This document shows, piece by piece, positions 44,452-53,476 of a stretch of 64,000 nt of DNA. Both the position numbers and the translations under genes were made by a program. The DNA lies in NCBI GenBank assembly GCA_038237895.1, contig JBBRYE010000001.1, positions 13,014 to 77,013 on the forward strand, read 5' to 3'. Position 1 is the stretch's first letter. Each line of letters begins with the position of its first letter. The notes under the pieces were generated by a model. It made no database searches, was not told the origin of the DNA, and saw nothing but the letters and a program-made list of their open reading frames with translations. This stretch comes from Pseudopedobacter sp038237895 (GTDB taxonomy: Bacteria; Bacteroidota; Bacteroidia; Sphingobacteriales; Sphingobacteriaceae).

Positions 44452-46536
44452 TTATTTCGCTTCTGAAACTTGTATAGGTTCTGTAGAATCTCCTACGGGT
44501 TCAGGGTGAATGTTTTCTGCAATTACAGTTTGATCGCCTCCTTCTTTTCCGTTTACAAATTCATCATAAGTTGTGCGGTTATCAAACGGACGTTTACCCA
44601 AAATTTCTTCTAAATCACTTTGGAAAAGAATTTCTTTTTCTAAAAGTTTAACAGCTAAAGCCTCTAATCCATCTCTTTTTTCGGTCAATAAATCTTTGGT
44701 TTTTTTATAAATTTCTTTAATTAAATCTCTAACCTCAGAATCAATTAGCTCGGCCGTTTCATCAGAATATGGCTTATTAAAGTTATATTCATTTCCGTTA
44801 TCATTAAATGAAACATTACCTACTTTTTCACTCATTCCATAAACCGTAACCATAGCATAGGCTAATTTCGTAATGCGTTCTAAATCATTTTGTGCACCTG
44901 TAGATATTTTGCCGAAAGTAATATCTTCAGCAACACGTCCACCCATTGTCATACACATTCCGTCAGAAAGTTGCTCAATTGTGTATAAAAATTGTTCTTT
45001 TGGTAAATATTGTGCGTAACCTAATGCCGCAACACCACGTGGCACAATAGAAACTTTTACTAAAGGATCTGCATGTTCTAAAAACCAACCTGCAATTGCA
45101 TGACCTGCTTCATGATATGCAACAATTTTTTTCTCCTCTGGAGAAATAATTTTATTTTTCTTTTCTAAACCGCCAATTACTCTATCAACTGCATCCTGAA
45201 AATCTTGCATATCTACTGCCTCCTTATTTCTACGAGCGGCGATTAAAGCAGCTTCATTACAAACGTTGGCAATTTCTGCTCCGGCAAAACCTGGAGTTTG
45301 TGCTGATAACTTTTTAGGATCAACTCCATCTGCTAATTTTAGAGGTTGTAAATGCACTTTAAAAATTTGCTCTCTTCCTACTAAATCTGGCTTATCAATA
45401 GAAATTTGTCTATCAAAACGTCCGGGTCTTAATAATGCCGAATCCAATACATCAGGACGATTAGTTGCTGCCATAATGATAATACCCGAATCGGTTCCAA
45501 AACCATCCATCTCTACTAATAATTGATTCAAGGTGTTTTCACGTTCATCATTGCCGCCAACCATGCTATTTTTACCACGAGCTCTGCCAATTGCATCAAT
45601 CTCATCAATAAAAATAATACAAGGCGCTTTATCTTTTGCTTGTTTAAATAAGTCTCTTACTCTAGAAGCTCCTACACCTACAAACATCTCCACAAAATCA
45701 GACCCTGAAAGAGAAAAGAATGGAACCTGAGCTTCGCCAGCAACAGCTTTAGCCATTAAAGTTTTACCCGTTCCGGGCGAACCCACTAATAAGGCTCCTT
45801 TGGGAATTTTACCGCCTAAATTTGTGTATTTAGTGGGGTTTTTAAGGAAATCTACAATTTCCATTACCTCTTGTTTGGCTTCTTCCAAACCAGCCACATC
45901 ACTAAATGTGATACTTACCTGAGATTCTTTATCAAAAAGTGTAGCTTTTGATTTACCAATGTTAAAGATTTGACCTCCAGCGCCGCCTCCGGCACCACCA
46001 CCCATTCTTTTCATAATAAAAATCCAAACCACTACGAAAATTCCGATAGGAACTATAAATGACCAGAAAAGAGAAGAGAATGGACTTGTTCTAGACTCGT
46101 AACTTAATGGAACCTTTTGTTGCTCGGTATAATCTTTTTGAGATTCCTTTAAACGACTTTGCAAAGATTCAAATGAACCATCTGTAAAGTAATATTGAGG
46201 ATTAGAACCGCTTATAGAAAAATTGTTGCGCTCTTTAAGATCTTTGTATTTGGCTTCTGACAGCCTGTCTTTTTTAATGTAAACTTCTGCCACAACCAAA
46301 TCTTCTTGTTTATAGGCAATTAGCTTTTCAACATCTCCATTTTTTAACATGTCGTTTTCAAACTTTTGATATGTTATTAAACGAGCATTGCTGCTGCTCA
46401 TAAAGAATTGAATTCCTAAAATAACTAAAATTACAATTCCGTAAACCCACATAATATTAAACTTAGGTGGCTTTGGAATTATTTTTTTACCAGGAACTTT
46501 TTTTATTTGTTTCTTTTTATCTAAACTTTCTTTCAT
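44452..46536 (-). CDS. ftsH: ATP-dependent zinc metalloprotease FtsH
   Basis: Hexameric membrane protease that degrades misfolded and regulatory membrane proteins. In 694 residues: two transmembrane helices (about 28-46 and 155-175), AAA+ domain with Walker A GSPGTGKT, Walker B IIFIDEIDA and the SRH region ATNRPDVLDSALLRPGRFDR, and a zinc site HEAGH in IVAYHEAGHAIAGWFLEH. A glycine-rich stretch (GGGAGGGAGG) links membrane and ATPase parts. It starts 23 bases after rsfS and is followed by a terminator, so rsfS-ftsH is one unit. Confidence 0.97.
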   Translation of the reverse strand: MKESLDKKKQIKKVPGKKIIPKPPKFNIMWVYGIVILVILGIQFFMSSSNARLITYQKFENDMLKNGDVEKLIAYKQEDLVVAEVYIKKDRLSEAKYKDLKERNNFSISGSNPQYYFTDGSFESLQSRLKESQKDYTEQQKVPLSYESRTSPFSSLFWSFIVPIGIFVVVWIFIMKRMGGGAGGGAGGQIFNIGKSKATLFDKESQVSITFSDVAGLEEAKQEVMEIVDFLKNPTKYTNLGGKIPKGALLVGSPGTGKTLMAKAVAGEAQVPFFSLSGSDFVEMFVGVGASRVRDLFKQAKDKAPCIIFIDEIDAIGRARGKNSMVGGNDERENTLNQLLVEMDGFGTDSGIIIMAATNRPDVLDSALLRPGRFDRQISIDKPDLVGREQIFKVHLQPLKLADGVDPKKLSAQTPGFAGAEIANVCNEAALIAARRNKEAVDMQDFQDAVDRVIGGLEKKNKIISPEEKKIVAYHEAGHAIAGWFLEHADPLVKVSIVPRGVAALGYAQYLPKEQFLYTIEQLSDGMCMTMGGRVAEDITFGKISTGAQNDLERITKLAYAMVTVYGMSEKVGNVSFNDNGNEYNFNKPYSDETAELIDSEVRDLIKEIYKKTKDLLTEKRDGLEALAVKLLEKEILFQSDLEEILGKRPFDNRTTYDEFVNGKEGGDQTVIAENIHPEPVGDSTEPIQVSEAK

Positions 46537-46559
46537 CTCTTTTTTCTTTTGGCTTAATA

Positions 46560-46937
46560 CTAAGCGCTTTTGTAGTGTTCAAATTCTGCATCTCCCCACA
46601 AATCTTCAAGCCCATAAAATGCTCTTTTATCGGTTCTAAAAATATGTACTACAACATCAAAATAATCTAATAATATCCACTCTGCATGTTGCAAACCTTC
46701 TTTTTTATAAGGATCTTGCCCGGTTGCTTCAAAAACTTCTTTCTCCACACTATCTGCTATAGCTTTTATCTGAGTAGAAGACTCGGCATGACAAATAACA
46801 AAATAATCGGCAACAGAACTGTGGATATTTCTTAAATCCAATCTCACTATATCATTGCCTTTTTTTTCTTGTATACCATTAATTATGATCTCAGAAAAAC
46901 TTGTGGAGAGTAGGTTAGCGTTTTTATTTTTTATCAT
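46560..46937 (-). CDS. rsfS: Ribosomal silencing factor RsfS
   Basis: Binds L14 of the large subunit and blocks 30S joining during starvation. The 125 residues include DLRNIHSSVADYFVICHAES, GLQHAEWILLDYFDVVVHIF and the C-terminal FYGLEDLWGDAE. Its ATG is 46 bases from the divergent birA start, a very tight shared promoter region. Confidence 0.93.
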   Translation of the reverse strand: MIKNKNANLLSTSFSEIIINGIQEKKGNDIVRLDLRNIHSSVADYFVICHAESSTQIKAIADSVEKEVFEATGQDPYKKEGLQHAEWILLDYFDVVVHIFRTDKRAFYGLEDLWGDAEFEHYKSA

Positions 46938-46983
46938 TAAAAAAATTTAATTTTGAGCTATATTATTAATTTTATATAGCACT

Positions 46984-47754
46984 TTGCAAAATAACACATT
47001 TTTAACACTATTTGTTGGACAAACCATTGTAAAATTATCGTCGGTAGATTCAACAAACACATATGTTAAAAAACTACTTTCAAATTCTAAGCCATTGCTA
47101 GATGGTACTGTTATTATGGCAGACCACCAATTTGCAGGTAGAGGGCAAAGTAATAATGTTTGGGAAAGTAAACCCGGCGAAAACCTCACTTTTAGTATCT
47201 ATTTAAATCCAACATTTTTAGCCGTAAACCATCAATTTGAATTGAATAAAGCTATTTGTTTAGGTATTATAGATTATTTAATTTCCCTAATCGGGGATGA
47301 TTGTAAAATTAAATGGCCAAATGACATCTATTATCAAGATAAAAAGATAGGTGGAATTTTAATTGAAAATGTTACAAAAGGTTATCAATTAAAGGATAGT
47401 ATAGTTGGAATTGGGCTAAATATTAATCAAAAAGAATTTGGAGAACTTAATTATAGAGCAAGCTCTTTATCAAAAATCTTACATCAGGATTATGACTTAG
47501 ATAAATTATTAGCTCAAATTTGCCAATCAATAGAAAAGCGTTATTTGCAATTGAAAGCCAAGAAATTTGAGGTTTTAAACACAGATTACACCACCAAACT
47601 TTTTAGATTAAATGAACTGCATTTATTTAAAATAGATGAGCAAGACATGGAAGGAATTATAATTGGCGTTGATAAAAATGGGCGTTTGCAATTAGAAATA
47701 AACAATAGCATTAGAGAGTTTGATTTAAAAGAAATTACATTCATATTTAATTGA
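46984..47754 (+). CDS. birA: Biotin--[acetyl-CoA-carboxylase] ligase
   Basis: Joins biotin to carrier proteins such as the one at 2042 through biotinyl-5'-AMP. The 256 residues open with the catalytic domain (SSVDSTNTYVKKLL), then GRGQSNNVWESKPGENLTFS, KWPNDIYYQDKKIGGILIEN and GIGLNINQ. There is no N-terminal helix-turn-helix, so it is not a repressor type. The start codon is TTG (46984-46986); upstream in frame a TGA comes before any ATG. It starts 46 bases from rsfS on the other strand. Confidence 0.93.
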   Translation: MQNNTFLTLFVGQTIVKLSSVDSTNTYVKKLLSNSKPLLDGTVIMADHQFAGRGQSNNVWESKPGENLTFSIYLNPTFLAVNHQFELNKAICLGIIDYLISLIGDDCKIKWPNDIYYQDKKIGGILIENVTKGYQLKDSIVGIGLNINQKEFGELNYRASSLSKILHQDYDLDKLLAQICQSIEKRYLQLKAKKFEVLNTDYTTKLFRLNELHLFKIDEQDMEGIIIGVDKNGRLQLEINNSIREFDLKEITFIFN

Positions 47755-47755
47755 A

Positions 47756-49831
47756 ATGAAAAAGATTATAGCATTATGGGTTTTTATAATTATTGGTTTT
47801 ACAGGATTTTCTCAAATCTTAAAACCTGTAAAATGGTCATTCTCTTCTCAAAGTATCAATGAAAAAGAAGCTTTTTTAATTGCAACTGCAACTATAGAAA
47901 AAGGCTGGCATGTCTACTCTCAAGATATTGGCGATGGAGGCCCAATTCCCACAACATTAACATTTGTAAAATCTCAGGATTATAAATTAGAAGGTAAAAC
48001 TACAGAAGCCCCAAAAGCAGTTTCTGCTTATGATAATAATTTTGGAATGCAAATCTCTTGGCATGAAAGCAAAGCGATTTTTAAACAAAAAATAAAGCTT
48101 GTTAAATCAGAGTTTACGGTTAAAGGCACTTTAGAGTTTATGGTTTGTAATGATAAGCAATGTCTAACACCAGAAGACATTGATTTTTCAATAGCTGTTA
48201 AAGCAAACAAAACCAATAATTTGGCTTCTGCCAACGTAGAATCTACATCTATACTTGAAAACAACGAAACGGGAATTGCAATAAAAGACAGTTCTTCCAT
48301 AAATAATGATACAGTTAAAACATCAACCATATCCACTTCATTAGATTCAATTAAAATCGCGGCAAAACCAATTGAAGACAAAAGCTCAAAACAAAGTTTA
48401 TGGGCGATATTTATAGCCGGATTTATAGGTGGTTTATTGGCTTTAATTATGCCTTGCATCTTTCCTTTACTGCCTTTAACGGTTAGTTTTTTTACTAAAA
48501 AAGCAGGAAGCAGAGGTAAAGCAATATCTCATGCTTTTATTTATGGTTTATCCATCATTGGGATTTATGTTTTACTGGGATTAGTAATTACCATTTTCTT
48601 CGGTTCTGATGCGTTAAATGATTTGGCCAGTAATGGAACATTTAACTTTTTATTTTTTTTATTATTGGTTGTTTTTGCCATTTCTTTTTTTGGTGCATTC
48701 GATATCAACCTTCCAAATTCTTGGGCAAATAAAATTGATGAAAAATCTGACAAAGGCGGATTAACCGGTTTGTTCTTTATGGCATTCGCATTGGCTTTAG
48801 TCTCATTTTCATGTACAGGTCCAATTATAGGAACTTTATTAGTGCAAGCGGCTTCAATGGGAGAAAGAATTGGGCCAGCAGTTGGCATGTTTGGTTTTGC
48901 TTTGGCATTAGCTATTCCATTTACTTTATTTGCGGCTTTCCCTTCTTTGTTAAAATCTTTACCAAAATCTGGGGGCTGGTTAAATAGCGTGAAGGTAACT
49001 TTAGGGTTTATTGAATTGGCTTTAGCTTTAAAATTTTTATCTAATGTAGATTTAGCTTACCATTGGGAATTATTAGACAGAGAGGTTTTCTTAGTTTTAT
49101 GGATCGTGATTTTTGCGATGTTAGGTTTTTACATCATCGGGAAAATTAAATTTTCTCATGATAGCGACATACCTTTCATCACTATTCCTAGGCTTTTTTT
49201 ATCGATAATCATATTTGCTTTTACTATTTATATGATTCCGGGATTGTGGGGAGCTCCTTTAAAATCTATAAGTGCTTGGTTGCCTCCACAAACCACACAA
49301 GATTTTGATTTATATACTAATACATTATCTTCGCCAAATATCCAGCAAGATACCGTTAAGAAAAAATATGCGGGGTTGTTTAAAGCACCTCATAATTTAG
49401 ATGCGTTTTTTGATTACGAACAAGGTTTAGCGTATGCAAAATCGCAAAATAAACCAGTTTTAATAGATTTTACTGGGCACAGCTGTGTAAATTGCAGAAA
49501 AATGGAAGCTTCTGTTTGGAGTGATAAAGAAGTATTAAGGCGGTTAAAAGAAGATTATGTTTTAATCTCATTATATGTTGATGATAAAACAGACCTTCCA
49601 GAATCAGAGCAATATATTTCTAAATATTCTGGCAAAAAAATTAAAACTTTGGGTAATAAATGGAGCGATTTTCAAGCATCAACTTTTGCTACTAATTCAC
49701 AACCTTATTATGTGATTGTAAATAATACAAGTAAAGTTTTGGTTCCACCACAAGCTTTTAATTTAGATATTAAAAATTATATAAACTTTTTAGATAGCGG
49801 TTTGGCTGCTTATCGTGATAATAATAAATGA
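47756..49831 (+). CDS. DsbD-like thiol-disulfide interchange protein
   Basis: Transfers reducing power across the membrane to periplasmic thiol proteins. The 691 residues have a signal peptide, an N-terminal DsbD_N-like domain (about 28-150, with CNDKQCLTPEDI), a Ser/Thr-rich linker, a multi-helix CcdA-like membrane domain (about 215-500, with GGLLALIMPCIFPLLPLTVS and SFSCTGPIIGTLL) and a C-terminal thioredoxin domain with DFTGHSCVNCRKME (CVNC). It starts just after the birA stop, and the next ATG overlaps its stop. Confidence 0.9.
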   Translation: MKKIIALWVFIIIGFTGFSQILKPVKWSFSSQSINEKEAFLIATATIEKGWHVYSQDIGDGGPIPTTLTFVKSQDYKLEGKTTEAPKAVSAYDNNFGMQISWHESKAIFKQKIKLVKSEFTVKGTLEFMVCNDKQCLTPEDIDFSIAVKANKTNNLASANVESTSILENNETGIAIKDSSSINNDTVKTSTISTSLDSIKIAAKPIEDKSSKQSLWAIFIAGFIGGLLALIMPCIFPLLPLTVSFFTKKAGSRGKAISHAFIYGLSIIGIYVLLGLVITIFFGSDALNDLASNGTFNFLFFLLLVVFAISFFGAFDINLPNSWANKIDEKSDKGGLTGLFFMAFALALVSFSCTGPIIGTLLVQAASMGERIGPAVGMFGFALALAIPFTLFAAFPSLLKSLPKSGGWLNSVKVTLGFIELALALKFLSNVDLAYHWELLDREVFLVLWIVIFAMLGFYIIGKIKFSHDSDIPFITIPRLFLSIIIFAFTIYMIPGLWGAPLKSISAWLPPQTTQDFDLYTNTLSSPNIQQDTVKKKYAGLFKAPHNLDAFFDYEQGLAYAKSQNKPVLIDFTGHSCVNCRKMEASVWSDKEVLRRLKEDYVLISLYVDDKTDLPESEQYISKYSGKKIKTLGNKWSDFQASTFATNSQPYYVIVNNTSKVLVPPQAFNLDIKNYINFLDSGLAAYRDNNK

Positions 49832-50808
49832 ATAAAGTTAAAAAAATAGGTGTATTTACATCTGGAGGAGATTCTCCAGGGATGAATGCTGCAATACGAG
49901 CTGTAGTTAGAACAGCATTATTTTACGATATCGAGGTTTTAGGTATCAGAAGAGGATATGAAGGAATGATTAATGGAGAATTTGTAGAAATGGATAGAAA
50001 ATCCGTAGCAAATATCATTCAAAGAGGAGGAACGATTTTAAAAACCGCTAGAAGTATGGCTTTTATGACTCCAGAAGGAAGAGAAGAAGCCTACAAACAA
50101 TTAAAGGGAGCAGAAATTGATGCGTTGATTGCCATAGGCGGTGATGGGACTTTTACCGGTTCTAAAATATTTGGTGAAGAATATAATTTCCCAATCCTTG
50201 GACTACCCGGAACAATTGATAATGATCTTTTTGGTACTGATTTCACCATCGGTTATGATACTTCTATAAACACGGTAACTGATGCGATAGATAAAATTAG
50301 AGATACCGCCGAATCTCATGATCGCTTATTTATTGTGGAAGTAATGGGCAGAGATTGCGGTTTAATTGCTTTAAGAAGTGGAATTGGAGTTGGAGCAGAA
50401 TCTATCATGATTCCAGAAATGAAAACTGATATGGCTGCCTTATTTCACCGTTTAGAAATAGGTAGAAAAGATAAATCGTCAAAAATTTTAATAGTTGCAG
50501 AAGGTGAGGGTGATTCTGGTGGTGCATTTGAAATTGCAGATAAAATCAAATTAAAATTCCCTCAATATGATACTCGTGTTTCTGTTTTGGGCCATATACA
50601 AAGAGGCGGAAAACCTACTTGTATGGATAGAGTTTTAGCTAGTAGACTAGCCGTTGCGGCTGTAGAAAACTTAATGACAGGTAGAAAAGGTGAAATGGTT
50701 GGATTAATACATGGTAAAATAGCATTTACTCCTTTTGATAATGCCATTAAACATCACGTAGAAATTAACCATGATTTATTGAAGATTGTAGAAATCTTAT
50801 CCCTATAA
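49828..50808 (+). CDS. pfkA: ATP-dependent 6-phosphofructokinase
   Basis: Commits fructose-6-phosphate to glycolysis. The 326 residues show IGVFTSGGDSPGMNAAIRAV, GGDGTFTGS, PGTIDNDLFGTDFTIGYDTS with the catalytic aspartates, EVMGRDCGLIAL and GHIQRGGKPTCMDR. Glycine after GGD in GGDGT is the feature of ATP-using enzymes. It overlaps the upstream gene by 4 bases and is 1 base from gmhA. Confidence 0.96.
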   Translation: MNKVKKIGVFTSGGDSPGMNAAIRAVVRTALFYDIEVLGIRRGYEGMINGEFVEMDRKSVANIIQRGGTILKTARSMAFMTPEGREEAYKQLKGAEIDALIAIGGDGTFTGSKIFGEEYNFPILGLPGTIDNDLFGTDFTIGYDTSINTVTDAIDKIRDTAESHDRLFIVEVMGRDCGLIALRSGIGVGAESIMIPEMKTDMAALFHRLEIGRKDKSSKILIVAEGEGDSGGAFEIADKIKLKFPQYDTRVSVLGHIQRGGKPTCMDRVLASRLAVAAVENLMTGRKGEMVGLIHGKIAFTPFDNAIKHHVEINHDLLKIVEILSL

Positions 50809-50809
50809 A

Positions 50810-51391
50810 ATGGATTACAGAGCAATTAAAAGTCATTTTGAAGAAGCAGACATAGTTTTAAAAACATTTTTATCTGATGATGAAAATTTTAAAAATATAG
50901 AAAAAGCTGGTCTTTTAATTGTTGATGCTATATTAAACGGAAACAAAATCATTTCTTGTGGAAACGGCGGCTCCATGTGTGATGCCATGCATTTTGCAGA
51001 AGAATTATCTGGAAGATACCGAAATGATAGAAAAGCTTTGCCAGCTGTAGCCATTTCAGATGCTTCGCACATAACTTGTGCTGCAAATGACTATGGTTTT
51101 AACCATATTTTCTCTCGATTTGTAGAAGCATTAGGAAATAAAAATGATGTTTTATTTGCAATTAGCACCAGCGGAAATTCTGCTAATATTTTAAATGCGA
51201 TTAAAGCTGCTAATGAAAAAGGATTGAAAATTATCGGTTTAACAGGTAAAGATGGCGGTGAAATGAAAAAACATTGCGATGTGGAAATTAGGGTTGCTCA
51301 CTCAGGTTTTTCAGATCGGATTCAAGAAGTACACATCAAAATTATCCATTCTTTAATAGATTTTATTGAAGGTAAAATGGGATTAAATTAG
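50810..51391 (+). CDS. gmhA: Phosphoheptose isomerase (sedoheptulose-7-phosphate isomerase)
   Basis: SIS-fold enzyme making D-glycero-D-manno-heptose 7-phosphate, the first step of heptose synthesis for lipopolysaccharide. The signature is SCGNGGSMCDAMHFAEELSG, followed by TSGNSANILNAI and the C-terminal EVHIKIIHSLIDFIE with the catalytic His. It follows pfkA by 1 base, the last gene of the plus-strand run that begins with birA. It converges with the HD-domain gene after a 10-base gap. Confidence 0.93.
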   Translation: MDYRAIKSHFEEADIVLKTFLSDDENFKNIEKAGLLIVDAILNGNKIISCGNGGSMCDAMHFAEELSGRYRNDRKALPAVAISDASHITCAANDYGFNHIFSRFVEALGNKNDVLFAISTSGNSANILNAIKAANEKGLKIIGLTGKDGGEMKKHCDVEIRVAHSGFSDRIQEVHIKIIHSLIDFIEGKMGLN

Positions 51392-51401
51392 CTACTAAAT
51401 A

Positions 51402-52043
51402 TCAGCATTGCATCAATTTTAAATTCACTTCTTTAAATTTTTGAAGCACTTTCTTTCCATAATTAGTAAAATACTGATGCTCGGTCAATAGTTCGAAATT
51501 AAGTTGTTTCCATTCTTCATCGGTATATTTTTTTTCTAATAAATCATCCCATTCTTTTCTTAACCTTACCTGATGTAAATCATAATCAGTTCTCGAGAAA
51601 TGAAAAAAATCAGCATCGCATAATATTTTAGCTATTAAAGAATTTGGACTTTGAGGATATTTTGTGCTCATAATTGCTTCACAAACATGATCAATAAAAA
51701 TCTCAGGACAATTATTCTCCTTTAAAAATTCCGTAGCTATTTCACAACTATAATCTTCATGACCAATATATGCTTTACTGTAGCCGCAATCATGAAACCA
51801 AGCGGCAACAGTTGCCATTTCAACTTCAAGAATAGATAATTGGGAATGCCTTGCTATTTCAATTGTTGCAAAAACGACTTCTTTGGTATGGTTATAATTA
51901 TGAAAATATAAATTTGAGGATAAATCATTTTTTAAATGATGAGAAATAAAATCTTCAACCTTATCTAAAAGCGGATTGTTTTTTAACATAAAATAGGTAA
52001 TGTCTATAATTTTACCTTTTAATTCTGAAGATAAATTGAGCAA
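51402..52043 (-). CDS. HD-domain phosphohydrolase-like protein
   Basis: Probable metal-dependent phosphohydrolase. The 213 residues have the HD pattern: HNYNHTKEVVFATIEIARHS, then AWFHDCGYSKAYIGHEDYSC (HD pair), and LCDADFFHFSRTDYD. Substrate unknown; it could act on a nucleotide. Met19 (MLKNNPLLDKVEDF) is an alternative start and matches the usual length of the domain better. Convergent to gmhA. Confidence 0.8.
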   Translation of the reverse strand: MLNLSSELKGKIIDITYFMLKNNPLLDKVEDFISHHLKNDLSSNLYFHNYNHTKEVVFATIEIARHSQLSILEVEMATVAAWFHDCGYSKAYIGHEDYSCEIATEFLKENNCPEIFIDHVCEAIMSTKYPQSPNSLIAKILCDADFFHFSRTDYDLHQVRLRKEWDDLLEKKYTDEEWKQLNFELLTEHQYFTNYGKKVLQKFKEVNLKLMQC

Positions 52044-52061
52044 AAAAATATATGTTCTAAA

Positions 52062-52095
52062 ACAAAGAAAGGCGCCTTTTAGAGGCGCCTTCTTT
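52062..52095 (-). terminator. Terminator between the dioxygenase and HD-domain genes
   Basis: GGCGCC arms with A-T rich extensions (AAAGAAGGCGCC, TCTAAAA, GGCGCCTTTCTTT), T-rich on the minus side. It lies 25 bases past the dioxygenase stop. A second smaller hairpin (ATTCTC/GAGAAT) stands at 52099-52120. Confidence 0.72.
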
Positions 52096-52119
52096 CCTAT
52101 TCTCTAATTATTAAGAGAA

Positions 52120-53085
52120 TTATTTTTTTAGGCCTATTTCCCTTAAACGTTCATCAAGGTAATCTCCTGCTGTAATATCTGAGTAAGCTTTTGGATGCTG
52201 GGCATCAATACAAGAATCTAATGAAGATAAATCCATACTAGATTTTGGATGTAAGAAAAAAGGAACAGAATAACGTGAATTTTTCATCAATTCCCTAGGC
52301 GGATTAACCACTCTATGCGTAGTAGAGCGCAATTTATTATTGGTTAATCTTTGCAACATATCACCAACATTTACTACAATATCTTCGCCATGAGCTTTAA
52401 TAGCAAACCATTCTCCTTGCTGAGTTAAAACCTCTAAACCATCTGCACTTGCACCAATTAATAATGTAATCAAATTAATATCCTCATGTGCCCCAGCTCT
52501 TACTGCATCGGCAGGTAAAGCTTCTGGATTTTCTATCGGAAAATAATGGATTCCCCTTAAAATAGAGTTGCCATTATGTACTTTATCTTCAAAATAATTT
52601 TCTGGTAAACCCAAATAAACAGAAATCGCATTCAATATTTGTTTACCTGCTTTTTCCAGTTTTTGATAAACTTCTTTTGTTACTTCATTAAACTCAGGAA
52701 ATTCATCTACTTTAACATTGTCAGGATATTCATCTTTTATCACATCACCGTCTACTACATATTGCCCTGTTTGCCAAAATTCTTTTAAATCTGGAGTTTT
52801 AGAATCCTTTGCTTTTTCCCTTCCTTTAGAAGTATAACCACGTTGTCCTGCTAATTCAACTTTCTCATATTTTAGCTTGGTCTCTTCTGGTAAAGTGAAA
52901 AAGTTCTGTACCTGTTTGTATAATTTATTTATTAAATCGGCATCTAAACCGTGATTGGTAATGGTTACAAAACCAGTATCATTAAAGGCGTTACCAATAT
53001 CATTAGAAAAATTTCTTTTTTGCTCAGGCGATCCGTTTAGGTAATCGTTTAAATCTAAACGAGGTATATTTACATTTGAAGACAT
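52120..53085 (-). CDS. 2-oxoglutarate/Fe(II)-dependent dioxygenase, isopenicillin N synthase family
   Basis: Soluble iron oxygenase. The 321 residues have the DIOX_N region (IPRLDLNDYLNGS and GFVTITNHGLD, about 5-110), then the iron triad in AGAHEDINLITLLIGAS (HxD) and TTHRVVNPP (distal His), and the 2-oxoglutarate-binding Arg in SRYSVPFFLHP. It is not an antibiotic enzyme by itself; substrate unknown. It is preceded by a good promoter candidate (TTTG, 20 bases, TACATTTA). Confidence 0.87.
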   Translation of the reverse strand: MSSNVNIPRLDLNDYLNGSPEQKRNFSNDIGNAFNDTGFVTITNHGLDADLINKLYKQVQNFFTLPEETKLKYEKVELAGQRGYTSKGREKAKDSKTPDLKEFWQTGQYVVDGDVIKDEYPDNVKVDEFPEFNEVTKEVYQKLEKAGKQILNAISVYLGLPENYFEDKVHNGNSILRGIHYFPIENPEALPADAVRAGAHEDINLITLLIGASADGLEVLTQQGEWFAIKAHGEDIVVNVGDMLQRLTNNKLRSTTHRVVNPPRELMKNSRYSVPFFLHPKSSMDLSSLDSCIDAQHPKAYSDITAGDYLDERLREIGLKK

Positions 53086-53106
53086 ATCAGAATTGTTTAA
53101 TAACCA

Positions 53107-53138
53107 TAAATGTAACTTATTTTTGTTAACAAGTCAAA
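53107..53138 (-). promoter_or_regulatory. Candidate promoter of the dioxygenase gene
   Basis: On the minus strand TTTG (53138-53135) and TACATTTA (53114-53107) are separated by 20 bases, close to the Bacteroidota pattern TTTG-N19-20-TAnnTTTG with one mismatch. The start codon follows 21 bases later. Confidence 0.5.
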
Positions 53139-53266
53139 GTGATTTTTAACGATAACTATTTAATCAATTGATTCATAAATAATTGAGTTATTAACAAATT
53201 TTACTTTAAAAAACCTAAATTTAATATTGAAATCCTTTTTTGAATGGCGCTGTATGTTAGATTGCC

Positions 53267-53357
53267 GCGTTAGGGATAGAAGCGATATCCTTTTTTTGCC
53301 TATGTACAATATGCAAGTGGCAAAAAAAGATATAGTGTATAGCCCGTTTAAACGCCC
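53267..53357 (+). repeat. GCGTTAGGGAT-type hairpin element, copy E
   Basis: Opens GCGTTAGGGATAGAAGCG, then ATATCC and a T-run; a variable apex (TATGTACAATATGCAAG) follows; second arm CAAAAAAAGATATAGTGTA, then GCCCGTTTAAACGCCC. It stands directly upstream of the fluoride-switch promoter. Confidence 0.8.
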
Positions 53358-53365
53358 AAAACTTT

Positions 53366-53373
53366 TATATTTG
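53366..53373 (+). promoter_or_regulatory. Candidate -7 element of the fluoride-switch transcript
   Basis: TATATTTG matches TAnnTTTG. Transcription starting some bases downstream would begin just before the riboswitch (first conserved base at 53390). No clear -33 is seen in the preceding repeat element. Confidence 0.6.
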
Positions 53374-53389
53374 AAATCAAGAATTAAAA

Positions 53390-53454
53390 GGTGATGGTGT
53401 ACCACCTATTTTAACCGCCCTCAAATTTATATTTTAGGGATAATGACACCTACT
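53390..53454 (+). promoter_or_regulatory. Fluoride riboswitch (crcB motif)
   Basis: The conserved blocks of the fluoride-sensing RNA occur in order: GGTGATGG, GT-ACCACC closing the first stem, AACCGCC, a variable A/U-rich loop, then AGGGATAATGACACCTACT. CACC and GGTG pair as P1 and the AACCGCC segment is placed for the pseudoknot. It ends about 22 bases before the GTG start of a CLC-F gene, the classic partner of this switch, which is independent support. Fluoride binding would raise expression of the antiporter. The exact expression platform (transcription or translation) is not clear. Confidence 0.93.
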
Positions 53455-53476
53455 TATAAAAGCTTAATTTTTATTT

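Noticed and set aside
53160..53405. Open frame of 81 codons on the minus strand
   Set aside because: It runs through hairpin element E, the promoter and the fluoride riboswitch, and has no family signature.
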